64,000 bases of DNA from Acerihabitans arboris (GCF_010131535.1 NZ_WUBS01000007.1:228225-292224); one strand, 5' to 3'; counted from the stretch's first letter, positions 36,128 through 45,152 are shown. The notes: generated by a model from the sequence alone, not told the origin. Numbers and translations are program-made.

Positions 36128-36211
36128 ATGACTTTTATTATCGCCGATAAATCCGGATTATCCCGGGAAACCTTATACCGCACTTTCTCGCCACGGGGAA
36201 TCCGGCATTAA
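36128..36211 (+). pseudogene. remnant of a HigA-like antitoxin gene
   Basis: A 27-codon reading frame gives IIADKSGLSRETLYRTFSPR, the recognition-helix segment of HigA-type addiction-module antidotes (consensus like GLSRESLYRALS followed by GNP). The usual upstream and downstream parts are missing and the frame stops shortly after. No toxin partner is visible. The rest of the 316-base gap (36095-36410) carries no recognisable gene. Confidence 0.5.
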
Positions 36212-36410
36212 GGACCATGAAGCAGATTTTGCCTGCGGCTGGGCTGAGATTTGTTACCCTAGCGTACCGGGCAAAACCTTAATTAATCATGGCCCGGTAG
36301 CCGCCAGAGCCGGTGTATTGATCCCCGCCCGGGCTGCCGTCCAGGCGAGGTTTATTGCTCAATAACGCCGCTTTCCCGGGCAAAACAGCCCCGCCTTTAC
36401 GTTGCCCCCC

Positions 36411-37433
36411 TCACCCCATTTCAACCACGATCTTGCCGAATGCCCCGCGGTCGAGATGATCGAACGCCGCAGGCAGATCGGCGAGCGGATAACGCGTGTC
36501 GACCACCGGCTTCAGCCTCGTCCGGTCCACGGCCCGCACCAGATCCTCAAGCGCGCGGCGATGGCCGGTGCCGATACCCTGGATGCAGACGTCCTTGAGC
36601 ATCAGCGGCATGGCCGGCGCCGACACCTCGAAGCCCTCCAGCGCGCCAATCTGGTAGATGCGCCCGCCGACGGCCGCCGTCTGCACGGCCTCGCCGAGGT
36701 GTGATCCGCCGACCAGTTCAAGGATATGATCGGCACCGCGATCGCCGGTGATCTCAAGCACGGCTTCGACCCAATCGCCATGCCGGCGGTCGATGCCATG
36801 GTCCGCGCCCAGCGCCTTGGCGCGGGCCAGCTTGCCGGCGCTGCCGGAAACGATCGCTAAGGCTCCATGCATCTTGGCAATCTGGAGGCCGAACAACGCC
36901 ACTCCCCCAGTCCCCTCCACCAGCACCGTTTCACCGGCGCGCAGGCGGCCACGCTCGACCAGCGCGAACCAGGCGGTAAGTCCGGCGCAGGGCAACGTGC
37001 TGGCCTGCGCGTCATCCAGCGTCGCCGGCGCGCGGACGAACCAGTCCTGCGGAAATGCCACATAGTCCGCCAACACGCCGGGATAAAAGCCGCCAAGGGT
37101 ACGGTAGGATGGCGTACGGGCATTACCCTGGCGGGCGCCGTCGATCCAGCCGGGCGTAAAGGTCGAGATTACGCGATCGCCGGTGTCAAAGCGGGTAGCG
37201 CCCTCGCCGCGTGCCACAACCGTGCCCGCAAGGTCTGAACCGGGAGTGAAGGGAAACGCGATAGGCAAGCCCCGGCCGCTCTCGGTCACCATTTTGTCGC
37301 GGTAATTGAGCGAAACGGCCGCCACCTTCACCAGAACTTCGCCCCGCCCAGGCCGCGGGATGGGGACGTCCCTCAGCTCCAGCCGATCCCGGCCGATAGC
37401 ATCCATCTCCCAACGTCTCATTGTTTCTGTCAT
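36411..37433 (-). CDS. NAD(P)-dependent zinc-less alcohol dehydrogenase / quinone oxidoreductase family protein
   Basis: This is a 340-residue medium-chain dehydrogenase/reductase. The GroES-like N-terminus has SLNYRDKMVTESGRG and PFTPGSDLAGTVVARGEG; the nucleotide-binding fold follows at VLVEGTGGVALFGLQIAKMHG. The cysteine/histidine zinc ligands of classical alcohol dehydrogenases are not in place (Asn-Tyr-Arg instead of Cys), so it is closer to quinone or enoyl reductases. The substrate is unknown. It is divergent from the LysR-type gene, a usual regulator-target arrangement. Confidence 0.85.
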   Translation of the reverse strand: MTETMRRWEMDAIGRDRLELRDVPIPRPGRGEVLVKVAAVSLNYRDKMVTESGRGLPIAFPFTPGSDLAGTVVARGEGATRFDTGDRVISTFTPGWIDGARQGNARTPSYRTLGGFYPGVLADYVAFPQDWFVRAPATLDDAQASTLPCAGLTAWFALVERGRLRAGETVLVEGTGGVALFGLQIAKMHGALAIVSGSAGKLARAKALGADHGIDRRHGDWVEAVLEITGDRGADHILELVGGSHLGEAVQTAAVGGRIYQIGALEGFEVSAPAMPLMLKDVCIQGIGTGHRRALEDLVRAVDRTRLKPVVDTRYPLADLPAAFDHLDRGAFGKIVVEMG

Positions 37434-37514
37434 CTTCTGCTCTCATTGCGGGTTGTCGGAAACCGGGCGTCTCTTCCGATAGCGAGACCCGCCGGTTATA
37501 CAACCCACAACCTA

Positions 37515-37530
37515 ACACAACCTATTGTGT
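37515..37530. promoter_or_regulatory. LysR-type operator candidate in the divergent promoter
   Basis: ACACAA-CCTA-TTGTGT, a 6-bp inverted repeat of the size LysR proteins bind, lies 82 bases from the dehydrogenase start and 50 from the LysR start. GCTATAAT follows at 37541-37548 as a likely -10 of the LysR gene. Confidence 0.45.
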
Positions 37531-37579
37531 ACGATAATGCGCTATAATCGGCACAGGTTATTGAATCGGGAGCATCTAT

Positions 37580-38491
37580 ATGAAGGGCACGGAATTCTCC
37601 GAACTGGTAGCCTTTATGGCCATATTAGAGGAAAGGAGCTTCCGGCGCGCCGCCCTGCGGCTCGGCCTATCGCCTTCCGCCCTAAGCCATACCCTGCGCT
37701 CCCTCGAGGAACGCCTCGGCGCAAGGCTGCTCAACCGCACGACGCGCAGCCTTGCGCCGACCCAGGCCGGTCAGGCGCTGTTTGATCGCTTAAGTCCCGC
37801 GATTGCCGATATGGAGGGCGCCATTCGGGACGTCGGCGCCTTTCAGACGCAACCCAGGGGTAGGGTCCGGATTAACCTGCCGCGCCTCGCCGCCCGGCTG
37901 GTGGTCGGTCCGGCGCTGGGTGATTTTGTGCGGACCTATCCCGATATCCAGCTCGATCTGGTAATTGACGATAATATTACCGACGTCGTGGCCAAGGGTT
38001 TCGATGCCGGGATCCGCTTGGGCGAACTGGTGCAGCAGGACATGATCGCCGTCAGGCTGACGCCGGATTGGAGAATGGCGGTAGTCGGGTCGCCCGCCTA
38101 TTTTGCAGGCCGTTCGCTGCCGCAAACGCCGGCGGATATCCGCGAACATGCCTGCATAAACTATCGGTGGAACGAGACCGGCGCGCTGTATCGCTGGAAT
38201 TTTGACGGTCCGGACGGCCCCCTCGATGTCGGGATTGAGGGAGTGATTACCGTTAATGAAATGGATCTGCTTCTTGAGGCCACGCTGCAAGGCGCCGGCC
38301 TTGCATTTCTGCCCGAGAGTTTTGTCGCCGACGCCATCAACCAGGGACGCCTCGTTCGCGCGCTGGGGAACTGGTGCGGGCCGTTTGCCGGATTCTATCT
38401 CTATTATCCCAACAAACCGCATATGCCCGCGGCGCTGAGGGCGTTTATCGACTTTATCAAGCTGCCGGTGTCGCCTCTGTGTCGCCACTAA
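37580..38491 (+). CDS. LysR-family transcriptional regulator
   Basis: This is a 303-residue LysR protein. The N-terminal winged helix carries FMAILEERSFRRAALRLGLS, SALSHTLRSLEERLGARLL and NRTTRSLAPTQAG; the effector-binding domain begins RGRVRINLPRLAAR and includes FDAGIRLGELVQQDMIAVRL and GAGLAFLPESFVADAI. The sequence belongs to the large group of LysR regulators that control a divergently read oxidoreductase. GGGAG precedes the ATG. Its last codons overlap the start of the ModA-like gene. Confidence 0.9.
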   Translation: MKGTEFSELVAFMAILEERSFRRAALRLGLSPSALSHTLRSLEERLGARLLNRTTRSLAPTQAGQALFDRLSPAIADMEGAIRDVGAFQTQPRGRVRINLPRLAARLVVGPALGDFVRTYPDIQLDLVIDDNITDVVAKGFDAGIRLGELVQQDMIAVRLTPDWRMAVVGSPAYFAGRSLPQTPADIREHACINYRWNETGALYRWNFDGPDGPLDVGIEGVITVNEMDLLLEATLQGAGLAFLPESFVADAINQGRLVRALGNWCGPFAGFYLYYPNKPHMPAALRAFIDFIKLPVSPLCRH

Positions 38492-39213
38492 TTGTCCTGG
38501 CCGCCGGCAGCCTGCGCCCGGCGCTGACGCCGCTGCTGGCCCACTATCGCGCCGTTACCGGTCTGCCGGTTAGGGTGGATTTCGGCCCCGCCGGCCTGCT
38601 GCGCCAGCGAATCGAGGCGGGGGCGCCCTGCGATCTTTTTGCCTCGGCCAATACCGAGCATGCCGCGCGGCTGCGGGCGCAGGGACTGGCGTTCGACGTC
38701 AGGCCTTTTGCCCGTAACCGGCTGTGCCTGACGGCGCGGCGCGGCGCGCGCACGGATCACGCCGACTGGCTGGCGCTGCTGGGTAATCCTGAGCTGGCGA
38801 TCGGCACCTCGACGCCCGGCTGCGATCCTTCCGGCGATTACGCCTGGCAATTGTTCGATACCGCCGCCTCCCTGCTGCCGGCCGGCGCGGGGGATCTGAA
38901 GCGGCGCGCCAGGCCGCTGGTGGGTGGCACGGATACCCTGCCCGTGCCCGCTGGCGAGCTGGCCGCCGGCTGGATCCTTCGCCAGGGCCTGGCCGACGTG
39001 TTTATCGGTTATGCGCATTATGCGGCGAAGCTTGAACAGGATCCGCAACTGCGGGTGGTGGCGATCCCGGATGAATATAACGTTTTTGCCACCTACGCCC
39101 TGGCGCTGCGCTCGCCGCGGGCCGGCGCGCTGGCGGATTTTATCCTGTCGGCGCCGGGGCGGCATTTTCTGCGCAAGGCCGGATTCCTGGCGATCGGCGA
39201 CCCTATACGCTGA
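38479..39213 (+). CDS. ModA-like molybdate-binding-type protein without a visible signal peptide
   Basis: The 244-residue type II periplasmic-binding fold begins directly with LIVLAAGSLRPALTPLLAHY; VDFGPAGLLRQRIEAGAPCDLFASANTEHA and TDTLPVPAGELAAG resemble the ModA/WtpA oxyanion pocket region. No signal peptide precedes the domain from the most likely start, GTG 38479, which overlaps the LysR gene by 13 bases. An ATG at 38374 in frame would add 35 residues but no clear signal sequence. It may be a cytoplasmic oxyanion-binding protein, or the leader may have been lost. It converges on a molybdate/iron-chelate type ABC importer. Confidence 0.75.
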   Translation: MSPLIVLAAGSLRPALTPLLAHYRAVTGLPVRVDFGPAGLLRQRIEAGAPCDLFASANTEHAARLRAQGLAFDVRPFARNRLCLTARRGARTDHADWLALLGNPELAIGTSTPGCDPSGDYAWQLFDTAASLLPAGAGDLKRRARPLVGGTDTLPVPAGELAAGWILRQGLADVFIGYAHYAAKLEQDPQLRVVAIPDEYNVFATYALALRSPRAGALADFILSAPGRHFLRKAGFLAIGDPIR

Positions 39214-39230
39214 GGGCGCGCGCCGATTTT

Positions 39231-39989
39231 TTAGTCGCGCGGATCAAACAGCGGCACCAGGATCCGGTGCCGCCGGCCCTGGTGATCGACATCGACCCGC
39301 TTGACCACGATATCATAGGCGCGCTTCAGGTTTTCCTCGCTTAATACCGTCCGCGTGGCGCCATGCAGCCACTCCCGGCCCGGCAACAGCAGCAGGGTGT
39401 TATCGGCCAGCAGCGACGCATGGGAAGGATCGTGGGTGGTAAACAGCACGCTTACCCCCTCCCTGCCGGCCAGCCGGCGGATCAGGCGCATTACCGCCTG
39501 TTGGTTAAACAAATCCAGCGCCGACATCGGCTCATCCAGCACCAGGATATTGCTGCGGGTCGCCAGCGCCCTGGCTATCAGCACCAGCTGTTGCTGCCCG
39601 CCGGACAGCGACGGGAAAGCGCGCTGCGCCAGCGCGCCGATACCCAGCGCGTCCAGCGCCTCAAGGGTAATGGCCTCGTCCCGGCGCGACGGCATGTGCA
39701 ATAACCCGACATGGCCCGCCCGCCCCATCAGCACGATATCAAACACCCGGTAGGAAAACGTCGGCGTAAAACGCTGCGGCACAAAACCGATGCCGCCCAT
39801 GGCGCGCACCTCGCCGCCCAATGCCGGCAGCACGCCGGCCAGCGTATGCAGGAGCGTGGTTTTGCCGCGCCCGTTGGCGCCAAGGATGGCGCACACTTCA
39901 CCCGGCGCGCAGGCAAAATCCAGCGGCCTGAACAGCGGTTCCCCATAGCCGTATTCCAGCCGCCGGGCCTCAAGCGTAGCGGCGGTCAT
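39231..39989 (-). CDS. FecE/MolC-type ABC transporter ATP-binding protein
   Basis: This is the ATPase of an iron-chelate/B12-type importer. Walker A is GANGRGKTT, the signature is LSGGQQQLVLIARAL, Walker B is ILVLDEPMSALD and the switch His is in FTTHDPSHA. GGIGFVPQRFTPTFSYRVFDIVLMGRA strongly recalls the Haemophilus MolC ATPase of a molybdate/tungstate system. 252 residues. Its start overlaps the permease stop by four bases. Confidence 0.92.
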   Translation of the reverse strand: MTAATLEARRLEYGYGEPLFRPLDFACAPGEVCAILGANGRGKTTLLHTLAGVLPALGGEVRAMGGIGFVPQRFTPTFSYRVFDIVLMGRAGHVGLLHMPSRRDEAITLEALDALGIGALAQRAFPSLSGGQQQLVLIARALATRSNILVLDEPMSALDLFNQQAVMRLIRRLAGREGVSVLFTTHDPSHASLLADNTLLLLPGREWLHGATRTVLSEENLKRAYDIVVKRVDVDHQGRRHRILVPLFDPRD

Positions 39990-40999
39990 CGTTTTTCCTC
40001 GCGGCTGTCGCGGATCAGCTGCCAGGCGAACAGCGGCGCCCCCAGCAGCGCGGTGAGGATGCCCAGCGGAATTTCAGCCTCGCTTAGCGTACGCGCCAGA
40101 TCGTCCACCAGCACCATAAAGGCTCCGCCCAGCCAGAACGCGGTAGGCAGCAGACGCCGATGGTCCGCGCCTACCAGCATGCGCGCCAGATGCGGGATCA
40201 CCAGCCCAATCCAGCCGATGCTGCCGCTGACCGCCACCTGCGCCGCCGTCAGCACCGCGCACAGCACCAGCGTCAGGCGGCGGAGATTGACCACCGGCAT
40301 GCCCAGCGCGCGGGCATCGGCGTCGCCCAGAGAGAGGATATTGACCCGCCAGCGCAGGCGGTACAGCAGTCCGCCAGCGCACACCGCCGGCACGAACAGC
40401 ATCAGCAGTTTATGCCAGTTGGCGGTGGCGAAGCTGCCCAGCAGCCAGAACACAATGCTCGGCAGCTTTTCCTCGGTATCGGCCAGATATTGCAGCAGGC
40501 TGACCAGCGCGGCAAAAAAACCGCCGAGGATAATCCCGGCCAGGATCAGCATCAGCCGGTTTTCGCGCCCCAGGGTGGCGGCAATCAGGTACACCAGCAG
40601 CAGCGCCAGCAGGCCGAAGCAAAACGTGGACGCCAACAGCAGCGGCGGCGCCAGGCCAAGCAGAATAGCCAGCGTGCCGCCAAAGGCCGCGCCCGCGCTG
40701 ACGCCGATAATATGCGGATCCACCAAAGGATTATGGAAAATCCCCTGCAGCGTGGCGCCGCACAGCGCCAGCGCCCCGCCCGCCAGGCACGCGGTGAGGA
40801 TACGCGGCATCCTGATGGCCCAGATAACCTGGTTCTCCAGCGATCCCGCGTGGAAAGGATGGGCCAGTTGATGCAGGACCCGCAGGGGCGACAGGCTGAA
40901 CTGCCCGACGCCCAGGGACAAGAAGACGATGGCCAGGGTCAGCGCCGCCAGCAGCCAGGGGGCGGCGGCGTTAAGGCGTACCGGGCCATTACTGACCAT
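39986..40999 (-). CDS. FecCD/MolB-type ABC transporter permease
   Basis: This is a 337-residue inner-membrane permease of the FecCD/BtuC family with about ten helices. RMPRILTACLAGGALALCGATLQGIFHNPL, the coupling-helix GSIGWIGLVIPHLARMLVG and ADDLARTL-like C-terminal segments are present. It overlaps the binding-protein gene by 11 bases and the ATPase gene by four, so the three make one operon. It imports iron chelate, cobalamin or molybdate; the MolC-like ATPase and the nearby ModA-like gene favour an oxyanion. Confidence 0.92.
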   Translation of the reverse strand: MVSNGPVRLNAAAPWLLAALTLAIVFLSLGVGQFSLSPLRVLHQLAHPFHAGSLENQVIWAIRMPRILTACLAGGALALCGATLQGIFHNPLVDPHIIGVSAGAAFGGTLAILLGLAPPLLLASTFCFGLLALLLVYLIAATLGRENRLMLILAGIILGGFFAALVSLLQYLADTEEKLPSIVFWLLGSFATANWHKLLMLFVPAVCAGGLLYRLRWRVNILSLGDADARALGMPVVNLRRLTLVLCAVLTAAQVAVSGSIGWIGLVIPHLARMLVGADHRRLLPTAFWLGGAFMVLVDDLARTLSEAEIPLGILTALLGAPLFAWQLIRDSREEKR

Positions 41000-42065
41000 C
41001 GGGACGCGGACGCCATGCTACCCGATAGAAGCGTTGATAGTACGCGTCGGCCTGTTGATCAATATCCACATCGGCAAAGCGCCGCGGGTAAAGTTTTTTC
41101 GCCATCCACAGCTCGCCGACGGCCAGGGCCTCCGGCATCGGATAGCCCCAGGCCTTGGCATATTCCGGCATCAGGTACACCCGGTGATGTTTAACCGCGT
41201 CGACCGATTGCCAGGCCGGATCGCCGTTAATCTGTTCAACCACCTCGGGATAACGGTCCTGGACAAAAATCACCTGCGGATCCCAGGCCAGCACCTGCTC
41301 CATCGACACCTGCTTAAAGCCGTTGATACTGGCGGCGGCCACGTTGAGCGCGCCCGCGTGCCTCATCATCAGGCCGGTATATTTGCCCGAGCCGTAGGTG
41401 GTTAAATCCGGGTTGGCCATATAGACTCGGATTCGTTTATCGGCGGGAATATCCCCCAGCCGCGCGTCGGTCTGCGCCCGCGCGGTAAAGGTATAGTTGA
41501 TCAATGCCTCGCCCTGCTTCTCGCGGTTAACCACCGCGGCCACCAGTCGGATACCCTGGCGTAGGCCCTGGTTATACGCCTGTTCCTCATCCGTCATGCC
41601 GGGGTTGAGCTTGCCCTGCTCGCCCGGCCGGTCCTGGCGCAGCGACACCGCGATAACCGGGATGCCGGCCGATTCGATCTGCCCGATCATTTCCGGCGGC
41701 GCGTAGTTGGCGACAAACACCACCTGGGGATGGAGCGCCAGCAGGCTTTCGATATTCACCTGGTTAAGATCGCCGGGCATCGGCAGCGATGCCAGCCGGG
41801 GCGCAAACCGGACAAAATCCGGACCCAACTGCTTTTTCCAGCTGGACAACAGGCCGACCAGGTCGTCCGCCGCGTCCAGCTGCACCAGCAGATTCAGGGT
41901 TTGATGCTGCAAAACCACCACCCGGTCCACCCGATCGGGAACGGTAACGCTGCGCCCCAGCTGATCGGTCAGGGTACGGGCCGCAAGCGCATCCACGCTG
42001 GCCAACGACAGGGAAAGAACGGCAAGCGGCAGAAAGGTTCGTAGACGTGCTGTTAAAAGGGACAT
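40989..42065 (-). CDS. periplasmic binding protein of the FecB/MolA-type ABC importer
   Basis: This is a 358-residue class III binding protein. The signal peptide is RLRTFLPLAVLSLSLASVDALA; the mature part has TLTDQLGRSVTVPDRVDRVVVL, LHPQVVFVANYAPPEMIGQI and a C-terminal lobe with MEQVLAWDPQVIFVQD. The N-terminal RTLTDQLGRSVTVP start is common to siderophore, cobalamin and MolA proteins. It is the first gene of the importer operon. No TonB receptor is adjacent, which is more usual for molybdate or tungstate than for siderophores. Confidence 0.88.
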   Translation of the reverse strand: MSLLTARLRTFLPLAVLSLSLASVDALAARTLTDQLGRSVTVPDRVDRVVVLQHQTLNLLVQLDAADDLVGLLSSWKKQLGPDFVRFAPRLASLPMPGDLNQVNIESLLALHPQVVFVANYAPPEMIGQIESAGIPVIAVSLRQDRPGEQGKLNPGMTDEEQAYNQGLRQGIRLVAAVVNREKQGEALINYTFTARAQTDARLGDIPADKRIRVYMANPDLTTYGSGKYTGLMMRHAGALNVAAASINGFKQVSMEQVLAWDPQVIFVQDRYPEVVEQINGDPAWQSVDAVKHHRVYLMPEYAKAWGYPMPEALAVGELWMAKKLYPRRFADVDIDQQADAYYQRFYRVAWRPRPDGQ

Positions 42066-42240
42066 GGCGTTCGCTATGGCAGGGAGTATTCGATATGCAT
42101 TGGAATATATAACGATTGCCGCGGGCTCACAAGGACCGGCGTGGAAAGATCGTTATCGTGCCGCAGCGACCGTCCACGTCGTTTATCCCCTCCAGCCTGC
42201 GCTGGCCTTTCCCGCTATGGATAGCGGGAAAATGGCGGCA

Positions 42241-43512
42241 TCACTCCCAGCGTTTTAATAAAATACTGGCGTTGACGCCGCCGAAACCAAAGCCGTTGGA
42301 AATGGCATAGGTCATGGCGACCGGTTCCGGTTCGCCGCGCACCAGGTGCAGCCCTGCCGCCGCCGGGTCGGGATTGTCCAGGTTAAGGGTGGCGGGCACG
42401 ATTTGATCGCGCAGCGCCAGCACGGTAAAGATGGCTTCCAGGCCGCCGGCGGCGCCGAGCAGGTGCCCGGTGGCCGATTTGGTCGAGGTAATGGCCAGCT
42501 CGCTGTTTTCGCCAAACAGGTGCTTGACGGCGTTGATCTCGCCCAAATCCCCCACCGGCGTGGAGGTGGCATGAGCGTTCAGGTGCCGCACCTCCCCGGG
42601 GGTGATATTGCCCTGGCGCAGGGCAATTTTCATCGCCCGGTAAGCGCCGTCGCCATCCTCCGCGCCCGAGGTCATATGGTAGGCATCGGCGCTGGTGCCA
42701 TAACCGATAATTTCCGCCAGCGGCTTGGCGCCGCGCGCCAGCGCGTGATCCAGCGCTTCAACCACCAGCAGGCCGGCCCCTTCCCCCATGACAAAACCAT
42801 CCCTGTCGCGGTCGAACGGGCGTGACGCGGCGGAAGGTGTGTCGTTGAAATGCGTGGAAATCGCCCTGGCGGCGGCAAAGCCCCCCAGGCTGACGGTATC
42901 GATGGCGGCTTCGGCTCCGCCGCACAAGGCTATGTCCGCCTCGTCATTGCGGATCAGCCGCACCGCGTCGCCAATGGCCTGGACCCCAGCCGCGCAGGCG
43001 GTAACCGGCGCGCCGATCGGCCCTTTGAACCGGTGTTTAATGGAAACGTGACCGGCGGCCAGGTTGGCCAGGAAGGAAGGCACCGTAAACGGCGACAGCC
43101 GCCCCGGGCCGCGGCTATCCGAGGTGCGCACCGCGTTGGCGATGGCCGGGAAACCGCCGATGCCGGTGGCGATAATAGTCGCGGTGCGCTCTTTCTGCTC
43201 ATCCGTGATCGCCGTCCAGCCCGCCTGGCGCAGGGCTTCATCGGCCGCCGCCATGGCAAACAGGATAAAGCGGTCCATTTTCTTTTGATCCTTGGGCGCC
43301 ACGAAACGATCGGGATACAGCCCGCCCGCCGGGTCTTGCTCAGGATCGGGCACCTGGCCGCCAATTTTCACCGGCAGCTGGGCAACCATCGCCTCAGGCA
43401 GTGGGCGAATGCCCGACTGGCCCGCCAACAGACGCTGCCAAACGGTTTCGGTGCCGCAGCCCAAAGGCGATACCGCGCCCATACCGGTAATGACGATTCG
43501 ACGGTTACTCAT
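42241..43512 (-). CDS. beta-ketoacyl-ACP synthase II (FabF-type) outside the fab cluster
   Basis: This is a 423-residue condensing enzyme. The catalytic triad is complete: Cys in VTACAAGVQAIGDAV, His in NAHATSTPVGD, His in KSATGHLLGAAG; GFGFGGVNAS closes the fold. It extends acyl-ACP with malonyl-ACP. It is not next to acpP or fabG but behind an HxlR-type regulator whose stop overlaps its ATG (ATGA), so this is a second, separately regulated FabF whose product is unknown. No polyketide or other lipid genes are adjacent. Confidence 0.92.
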   Translation of the reverse strand: MSNRRIVITGMGAVSPLGCGTETVWQRLLAGQSGIRPLPEAMVAQLPVKIGGQVPDPEQDPAGGLYPDRFVAPKDQKKMDRFILFAMAAADEALRQAGWTAITDEQKERTATIIATGIGGFPAIANAVRTSDSRGPGRLSPFTVPSFLANLAAGHVSIKHRFKGPIGAPVTACAAGVQAIGDAVRLIRNDEADIALCGGAEAAIDTVSLGGFAAARAISTHFNDTPSAASRPFDRDRDGFVMGEGAGLLVVEALDHALARGAKPLAEIIGYGTSADAYHMTSGAEDGDGAYRAMKIALRQGNITPGEVRHLNAHATSTPVGDLGEINAVKHLFGENSELAITSTKSATGHLLGAAGGLEAIFTVLALRDQIVPATLNLDNPDPAAAGLHLVRGEPEPVAMTYAISNGFGFGGVNASILLKRWE

Positions 43513-44036
43513 AAAAATTCCTTGTGGGGGTGTGCATCATAATGGTGTTGCTTTTCCTGTATTTGTTCCAGCCGCCGCGTCACCCTTTCACCGGCACGGG
43601 GACCGGCGGCCATGGCGACATTCAGGTGGGTGAGCGGTTCACAGGTTTCCCTGTCGACGAGCACCGGCGCCACCCTGGTGGCGCGCTGGCGGTTTATCGG
43701 CACGATGGCGATCGCCTCTTCGGCGAGGGACTGGTTGCCCCATTGCAGCAAGGTGAGCAGCACCGGGAAAAACGCCTGGCCGCGCTGGGTCAGTAAATAT
43801 TCAAAACGCGCCGGACGCGTGCTGTAGGCTTGTTTATAAAGAATACCGTTTTGCACCAGGGATTTTAGCCGCCGGGTTAACATTGTCGGCGACACCCCCA
43901 GGCTGCGCTGGAATTCATCAAACTTGCTCAGTCCTTGGAAGGCGTCCCGCAAAATCAGGATGCTCCACCATTCCCCCACCAATTCCAATGATTGGGCGAT
44001 GGGGCAATCCATAGCGCCGATATGGGTTCTTTGCAT
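43509..44036 (-). CDS. HxlR-family transcriptional regulator
   Basis: This is a 175-residue winged-helix protein of the HxlR family. CPIAQSLELVGEWWSILILRDAF, DEFQRSLGVSPTMLTRRLKSL and YSTRPARFEYLLTQRG are the conserved features; the early cysteine (MDCPIA) is where redox- or electrophile-sensing members react. A C-terminal extension of about 60 residues follows the usual domain. ATG 44036 has GGAG upstream; the ORF extends 15 codons further. It forms a two-gene operon with fabF. Confidence 0.85.
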   Translation of the reverse strand: MQRTHIGAMDCPIAQSLELVGEWWSILILRDAFQGLSKFDEFQRSLGVSPTMLTRRLKSLVQNGILYKQAYSTRPARFEYLLTQRGQAFFPVLLTLLQWGNQSLAEEAIAIVPINRQRATRVAPVLVDRETCEPLTHLNVAMAAGPRAGERVTRRLEQIQEKQHHYDAHPHKEFL

Positions 44037-44083
44037 GGTTTTTATGCTCCGCATGCCCGTGTCCGACCTGTTTTGAATCACTC

Positions 44084-44100
44084 ACTACAATTATTGTAGT
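44084..44100 (-). promoter_or_regulatory. palindrome upstream of the hxlR-fabF operon
   Basis: ACTACAA-TTA-TTGTAGT, perfect 7-bp arms, 48-64 bases upstream of the HxlR start. A candidate operator. Confidence 0.45.
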
Positions 44101-44118
44101 CATTGCGGACCTAACTTT

Positions 44119-44136
44119 AGCGTACAAGTGTACGCT
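44119..44136 (-). promoter_or_regulatory. second palindrome upstream of the hxlR-fabF operon
   Basis: AGCGTACA-AG-TGTACGCT, perfect 8-bp arms, centred 35.5 bases from the first palindrome. The whole 312-base gap to the ToxR-like gene contains no gene. Confidence 0.5.
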
Positions 44137-44348
44137 GAACAAGTCCGATCAGTATGGGTCTTTTGCCATCCGGCACCCGGCACGGGAATGACGGCTTTTT
44201 ATGCTGTTATACATTCGTTATTTAGCTGTTAACGCTATTTGCTATATTTTTCAGCTGGTACAACCTTTCCATTCGCTGAAATAGCTATAATCCGCCTGAA
44301 AATGGAAACGGATATTGGCGCGCCGACTCTGCCAATAGGGAGAATACA

Positions 44349-45152
44349 ATGAAGTATCTTATCAATAACCGTCTTTTATTTAACACCCGGGAATACCGAT
44401 TATCATTATTGGCGGATAACGAAACCGCCGTAAAACTCTCTAATTCAGCAGGCCGGGTATTAGAAGAACTGATTATTTCACACGGCATTGGTGAAACTGT
44501 CAGCCGCGAATCGTTATTTGAAAAAGTATGGGAACGGCAAGGCCTTCAACCGTCCAACGGCAATTTAAACCAACAGGTCAGCCTGATAAGAAAAGCGCTG
44601 CTGTCGCTGGGGCTGGAGGCTACCGCCATCGTCACCTTGCCCAAACGCGGGCTAAAGCTAAATGATAACCTGGAAATTATTGTCTATTATGAGCAGTCAG
44701 GATCGGATGAATCCAGCGCGGTGACGGCTGGGGACGGCGACGCACCTAGCGCCATAACGCCGGCTTTGAATAATTTCACTAAAGAATTAATGATTAATTT
44801 CTTTTTGGCTTTAGCCATTATTATCGCCTCGGCGACCGCCTATGTTTATTTCAGGCAGGATGACCGGCAACCGCTGTTTTTTTTTAATAACATCGATGCC
44901 TGTAATATTTATACGCTGCGCGCGATTAACCCACGCGAGCGCCCGGATCTGACCGCGCATATCCAACGCGCCATGGCGGGAAATATTGAACGGTGCGATG
45001 GCAACGACATGGTGGTTTTTTCAAGGACCGCCGCCGCCGCCCAGATAAGGAACAGCATTAACCAGCGCGCTTTTTTGGCCAAATGCGCGCGGGACGCCGA
45101 CGGCAAACTCACCGATTGCCTGAATTTTTATTTTTACAACTGGGGAGTGTAA
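44349..45152 (+). CDS. membrane-anchored ToxR/CadC-like winged-helix regulator (MarT-type)
   Basis: This is a 267-residue one-component regulator. Residues 1-110 form a ToxR/OmpR-type winged helix (KLSNSAGRVLEELIISHG, NLNQQVSLIRKALLSLGL, ITLPKRG-like VTLPKRGLKLND). A single membrane helix follows at about 150-167 (MINFFLALAIIIASATAYVYF) and the remaining ~100 residues are periplasmic with four cysteines. The arrangement followed by a small membrane protein gene resembles MarT-FidL of Salmonella and PsaE-PsaF of Yersinia, which control adhesins or fimbriae. No adhesin gene is adjacent here. Confidence 0.82.
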   Translation: MKYLINNRLLFNTREYRLSLLADNETAVKLSNSAGRVLEELIISHGIGETVSRESLFEKVWERQGLQPSNGNLNQQVSLIRKALLSLGLEATAIVTLPKRGLKLNDNLEIIVYYEQSGSDESSAVTAGDGDAPSAITPALNNFTKELMINFFLALAIIIASATAYVYFRQDDRQPLFFFNNIDACNIYTLRAINPRERPDLTAHIQRAMAGNIERCDGNDMVVFSRTAAAAQIRNSINQRAFLAKCARDADGKLTDCLNFYFYNWGV

